DNA from: Deltaproteobacteria bacterium
GTDB lineage: Bacteria; Desulfobacterota; DSM-4660; Desulfatiglandales; B25-G16
DNA: 15,676 nucleotides
Reading direction: 5' to 3'
Assembly (NCBI GenBank): GCA_020355145.1
Contig: CP070660.1
Span: 1,503,205-1,518,880 of the forward strand
Positions 13,392-15,676 of the stretch are shown piece by piece. The translations under genes and the position numbers were made by a program. Each line of letters opens with the position of its first letter. Within the stretch, counting starts at the first letter, position 1. The notes under the pieces are model-generated. The model was not told the origin of the DNA, ran no database searches, and saw only the letters and a list, made by a program, of their open reading frames with translations.

Positions 13392-13420
13392 AGTAATGGA
13401 GTGCTGGAATGATGGGTGAA
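13389..13420. repeat. 8-bp tandem repeat array (inverted relative to 13485-13516)
   Basis: The units are GGGAGTAA, TGGAGTGC, TGGAATGA and TGGGTGAA in 8-base phase. The array overlaps the last three bases of repeat copy 4. Confidence 0.6.
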
Positions 13421-13453
13421 CTTGTCCTGAACAAAGTGAAGGAGAGGGATAAA

Positions 13454-13468
13454 TCCGCCTTCGGCGGA
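13454..13468. repeat. Short GC hairpin
   Basis: TCCGCC-TTC-GGCGGA is a perfect six-pair stem in the loop between the two octamer arrays. It resembles the TCCGCC arm of the hairpin at 14348-14366. Confidence 0.55.
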
Positions 13469-13484
13469 CCGCTTTAGTACCCCC

Positions 13485-13516
13485 TTACTCCAGTACTCCA
13501 AGACTCCATTCCTCCA
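13485..13516. repeat. 8-bp tandem repeat array
   Basis: The units are TTACTCCA, GTACTCCA, AGACTCCA and TTCCTCCA in strict 8-base phase. The array ends about ten bases before the cooC-like start and directly precedes its AAAGGTGG ribosome binding site. Confidence 0.65.
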
Positions 13517-13529
13517 AAGGTGGACGATT

Positions 13530-14291
13530 ATGAAAATCGCCATTAGCGGCAAAGGAGGTGTGGGCAAAACGACATTTGCTGCCTTCCTGATAAAATCCCT
13601 GCAAATGAAGGGGAAATCTGTCCTGGCCATTGATGCTGATCCTGACGCAAATCTTGCTCAGGCCTTGGGTGCAAAAAACGCCTCTGAGATAACGCCTATC
13701 TCTGGAATGAAGTCCCTCATTGAGGAGAGGACCGAGACAAAGATTGGGACTATGGGGGCCTTATTCAAGATGAACCCTAAGGTAAGTGATTTACCAGAAA
13801 AACTCTCTGTAGATGTGGATGGTGTAAAGCTGATGGTTTTAGGGGGGGTAAATGCAGCAGAAGGTGGCTGTATCTGTCCTCAAAGTGTTCTTTTGAAGGT
13901 TCTTGTCGCCCATTTAATCCTTGTTAGGGACGAGGTTGTGGTATTGGATATGGAGGCGGGCTTGGAACACTTAGGTAGGGGAACAGCGCGGGCTGTTGAT
14001 AAGATGATTGTGGTTGTTGAACCAGGAAGCAGAAGCATAGAGACTGCTCGCCAGATAAAGAGACTTTCTGATGGGTTGGGAATCAAAGATCTACTAATTG
14101 TTGGAAACAAGATCAGATCCGAAAAGGATAGGGATTTTTTGCTCAAGAATATGGACAATTTTGACTTCCTTGGTTTCTTACCCTTTAATGAAAATATTAT
14201 TGAGGCGGATTTAGATGGCAGACCACCTTATGAGAAGGACCATGAGGGCCTGAAGATTGTCTCCCAAATGATACAGGGATATATTGAGTGA
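13530..14291 (+). CDS. cooC: CooC-like P-loop ATPase for CO dehydrogenase maturation
   Basis: A 253-residue MinD/ParA-type ATPase of the CooC/AcsF group, which helps insert nickel into the active site of carbon monoxide dehydrogenase or acetyl-CoA synthase. The deviant Walker A motif SGKGGVGKTT is at residues 6-15, with the signature Lys K8. AIDADPDANLAQALG follows at 33-47. The CooC hallmark C114-x-C116, in GGCICPQSVLLKVL, binds metal at the dimer interface. LDMEAGLEHLGRGTARAVD (about 139-157) and VVVEPGSRSIETA are also typical. Length matches CooC (about 250-260). AAAGGTGG lies seven bases before the ATG. It follows the DUF3786 gene across a repeat island. The CO dehydrogenase genes themselves are not in the window. 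Confidence 0.9.
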   Translation: MKIAISGKGGVGKTTFAAFLIKSLQMKGKSVLAIDADPDANLAQALGAKNASEITPISGMKSLIEERTETKIGTMGALFKMNPKVSDLPEKLSVDVDGVKLMVLGGVNAAEGGCICPQSVLLKVLVAHLILVRDEVVVLDMEAGLEHLGRGTARAVDKMIVVVEPGSRSIETARQIKRLSDGLGIKDLLIVGNKIRSEKDRDFLLKNMDNFDFLGFLPFNENIIEADLDGRPPYEKDHEGLKIVSQMIQGYIE

Positions 14292-14403
14292 AAGCCAAAT
14301 CTCGGTACTGTTAGGAGTACGTGGTAAGATATCGCCTTGAGGAGATTGGTCCGCCTCTGGTGGACCGGATAACTTTCAACTATCAACGGACACGGATTTC
14401 ATA
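14292..14403. other. Short intergenic region with hairpin and shared motif
   Basis: It contains hairpin GGTCCGCCTCTGGTGGACC (14348-14366), with eight pairs around TCT including a G-T wobble. The motif CAACGGACACGG (14384-14395) has an exact inverted copy at 11075-11086 in island A. No clear promoter or ribosome binding site for serC is seen. Confidence 0.5.
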
Positions 14404-15489
14404 GTGGACAAAAGGGCTCACAATTTTAATGCAGGTCCCGCAGCACTGCCATTGCCGGTTTTAGAAGAGATAAAGGAGAATTTTCTCAATTTCCACGGCT
14501 CAGGCATGTCGATAACTGAGATAAGTCATCGCTCAAGTTTATTCGATGAGGTTATCGATGATGCTATTGGCAGGGCAAGGCGATTGCTGAACTTAGGCGA
14601 TGACTACCATGTGCTCTTTATTCAAGGGGGTGCAAGCCTGCAATTCTGTATGATTCCTATGAACCTTACCCTTCCTGGTAGACCAGTGAACTACATAAGT
14701 ACCGGCATATGGTCTATAAAGGCCATTAAAGAGGCCGAGATTCAAGGAAAGGATGTTAGGGTCATTGCCACATCAGAGGATAGGGATTTTTCCTATATCC
14801 CAACTGATTATACAGTGGACAAGCAGGCATCTTATCTCCATTTTACCTCCAACAACACCATAGTGGGGACTCAGTGGGGACAATTTCCCGATGGAAGAGG
14901 TGTTCCCCTGATCTCAGATATGTCCTCTGATATTATGAGCCGTCCTATTGATGTAAGACCATTTGGGCTGATATACGCAGGTGCCCAGAAAAATCTTGGC
15001 CCGTCAGGGGTAGCCATGGTAATAATCAGGGAGGATATGCTAAAAAGGGTTCCAGATGACTTGCCAACCATGCTCAAGTATACAACTGTCAGGGATAACA
15101 AATCCCTCTTTAATACCCCTCCGACATTCGCCATTTACGCCATAGGTCTGGTGCTTGCGTGGCTGGAGGAGACCATAGGGGGATTGAAGGAGATGGAGCG
15201 GATAAACAAGGAAAAGGCCTCATTGATCTATGGGCTTATAGACAATAGCGAGATTTATCATGGCATAGCAGAGCTCAAGAGCCGTTCCATGATGAATGTC
15301 ACCTTCCGCTTGCCCGATGAGAGATTAGAGCAAAGATTTCTTACTGAGGCCATAAAAAGTGGCATCCATGGCCTTAAAGGACACCGGTCTATAGGAGGCT
15401 GTAGGGCCTCTTTATACAATGCTGTTACTATAGACAGTGTAAGAACGCTTGTTGAATTTATGAGGGGATTCGAGGAAAGATCTGTCTGA
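14404..15489 (+). CDS. serC: Phosphoserine aminotransferase
   Basis: A 361-residue PLP enzyme that transfers the amino group of glutamate to 3-phosphohydroxypyruvate to give phosphoserine, in serine synthesis; in some bacteria it also serves pyridoxal phosphate synthesis. The N-terminus NFNAGPAALPLPVLEE, the segment LFIQGGASLQFCMIPMNL, and K196 in YAGAQKNLGPSG (the Schiff-base lysine) are diagnostic. HGLKGHRSIGGCRASLYNA near residue 325-345 is the phosphate-binding end. Length is standard (about 360). GTG 14404 is the only start that gives the normal N-terminus, yet no Shine-Dalgarno precedes it. asnS begins five bases after its stop. Confidence 0.95.
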   Translation: MDKRAHNFNAGPAALPLPVLEEIKENFLNFHGSGMSITEISHRSSLFDEVIDDAIGRARRLLNLGDDYHVLFIQGGASLQFCMIPMNLTLPGRPVNYISTGIWSIKAIKEAEIQGKDVRVIATSEDRDFSYIPTDYTVDKQASYLHFTSNNTIVGTQWGQFPDGRGVPLISDMSSDIMSRPIDVRPFGLIYAGAQKNLGPSGVAMVIIREDMLKRVPDDLPTMLKYTTVRDNKSLFNTPPTFAIYAIGLVLAWLEETIGGLKEMERINKEKASLIYGLIDNSEIYHGIAELKSRSMMNVTFRLPDERLEQRFLTEAIKSGIHGLKGHRSIGGCRASLYNAVTIDSVRTLVEFMRGFEERSV

Positions 15490-15494
15490 GAGCG

Positions 15495-15676
15495 ATGATG
15501 AAGGCGAAAAAAGTAGCAGAGCTCCTGGAATCGACTGATTTTGGATCAGAGGTCACTATCATGGGTTGGGTAAGGACCAAAAGGGAGTCAAAAGGAGGCT
15601 TCTGCTTTCTCGAGATAAGTGATGGCTCCACCATAAAGAATATTCAGGTAATAGCTCAAGACAAATTGGCCAATTA
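15495..15676 (+). CDS. asnS: Asparaginyl-tRNA synthetase, N-terminal part (cut by window end)
   Basis: The first 60 residues are visible. After MMKAKKVAELLESTDFGSEV comes the anticodon-binding OB-fold start MGWVRTKRESKGGFCFLEISDG, then the strand TIKNIQVIAQD. WVRTKR.SKGG..F.E..DGS...IQ is the AsnRS version of the class IIb synthetase N-terminus, although AspRS and LysRS share the fold. Starts at 15495 and 15498 are both possible; GAGAG lies close upstream. The gene follows serC by five bases and should be cotranscribed. The catalytic domain lies beyond the window. Confidence 0.88.
   Translation, partial: MMKAKKVAELLESTDFGSEVTIMGWVRTKRESKGGFCFLEISDGSTIKNIQVIAQDKLAN

Larger units (their letters stand above)
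13165..13529. other. Non-coding repeat island B (365 bases)
   Basis: No gene is supported. In order it contains hairpin GGGGCTTCGCCCC (13174-13186), repeat copies 3 and 4 (13191-13391), an octamer array TGGAGTGC-type (13389-13420), hairpin TCCGCCTTCGGCGGA (13454-13468) and the inverted octamer array (13485-13516). It ends at the ribosome binding site of the cooC-like gene. The two octamer arrays can pair as the arms of a large imperfect hairpin. Confidence 0.75.

Overview
The window looks like a chromosomal segment of an anaerobic Gram-negative bacterium of the Desulfobacterota (deltaproteobacterial) type. The pointers are a CooC-type CO dehydrogenase maturation ATPase next to a DUF3786 gene, two cyclic-nucleotide-binding/PilZ fusion proteins of a kind common in that group, an LptG lipopolysaccharide exporter subunit (hence an outer membrane), and moderate-to-low GC with heavy AGG/AGA arginine use. 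This placement is an inference. No rRNA, tRNA, CRISPR array, transposase or phage gene was seen.

Layout. (1) 1-4634, plus strand: the C-terminal half of a divergent phosphoglycerate-kinase-like protein carrying an apparent one-base frameshift, a formyltransferase-fold protein, pcm, thrC and lptG, closely spaced and probably one operon. (2) 4644-8476, minus strand: read from the right, a PLP aminotransferase, an SdiA-regulated/YjiK-like beta-propeller protein, a GT-A glycosyltransferase resembling mannosyl-/glucosylglycerate synthases, and a stand-alone response regulator receiver. (3) 8477-8879: a divergent promoter region with a good sigma70 promoter for the gene to its right. (4) 8880-10989: two paralogous cNMP-binding + PilZ proteins placed tail to tail; the second overlaps coaE. 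(5) 10990-11701 and 13165-13529: non-coding islands with a previously unnamed (to me) ~90-110 bp repeat with complementary ends, 8-bp tandem repeats (consensus TGGAGTAA / TTACTCCA) and many short GC hairpins. The islands flank a divergent pair, an Smr-domain protein (minus) and a DUF3786 protein (plus). (6) 13530-15676, plus strand: cooC-like ATPase, serC and the beginning of asnS.

Working together: serC, thrC and the aminotransferase belong to amino-acid metabolism. cooC and DUF3786 point to a CO dehydrogenase/acetyl-CoA synthase encoded elsewhere. coaE makes coenzyme A. The glycosyltransferase may make a glycerate-based compatible solute. The least ordinary items are the PGK-like/formyltransferase pair, two perfect hairpins inside the first 22 codons of thrC, the paired cNMP-PilZ regulators with an altered c-di-GMP motif, and the composite repeat islands with a compensatory base-pair swap between hairpin copies.
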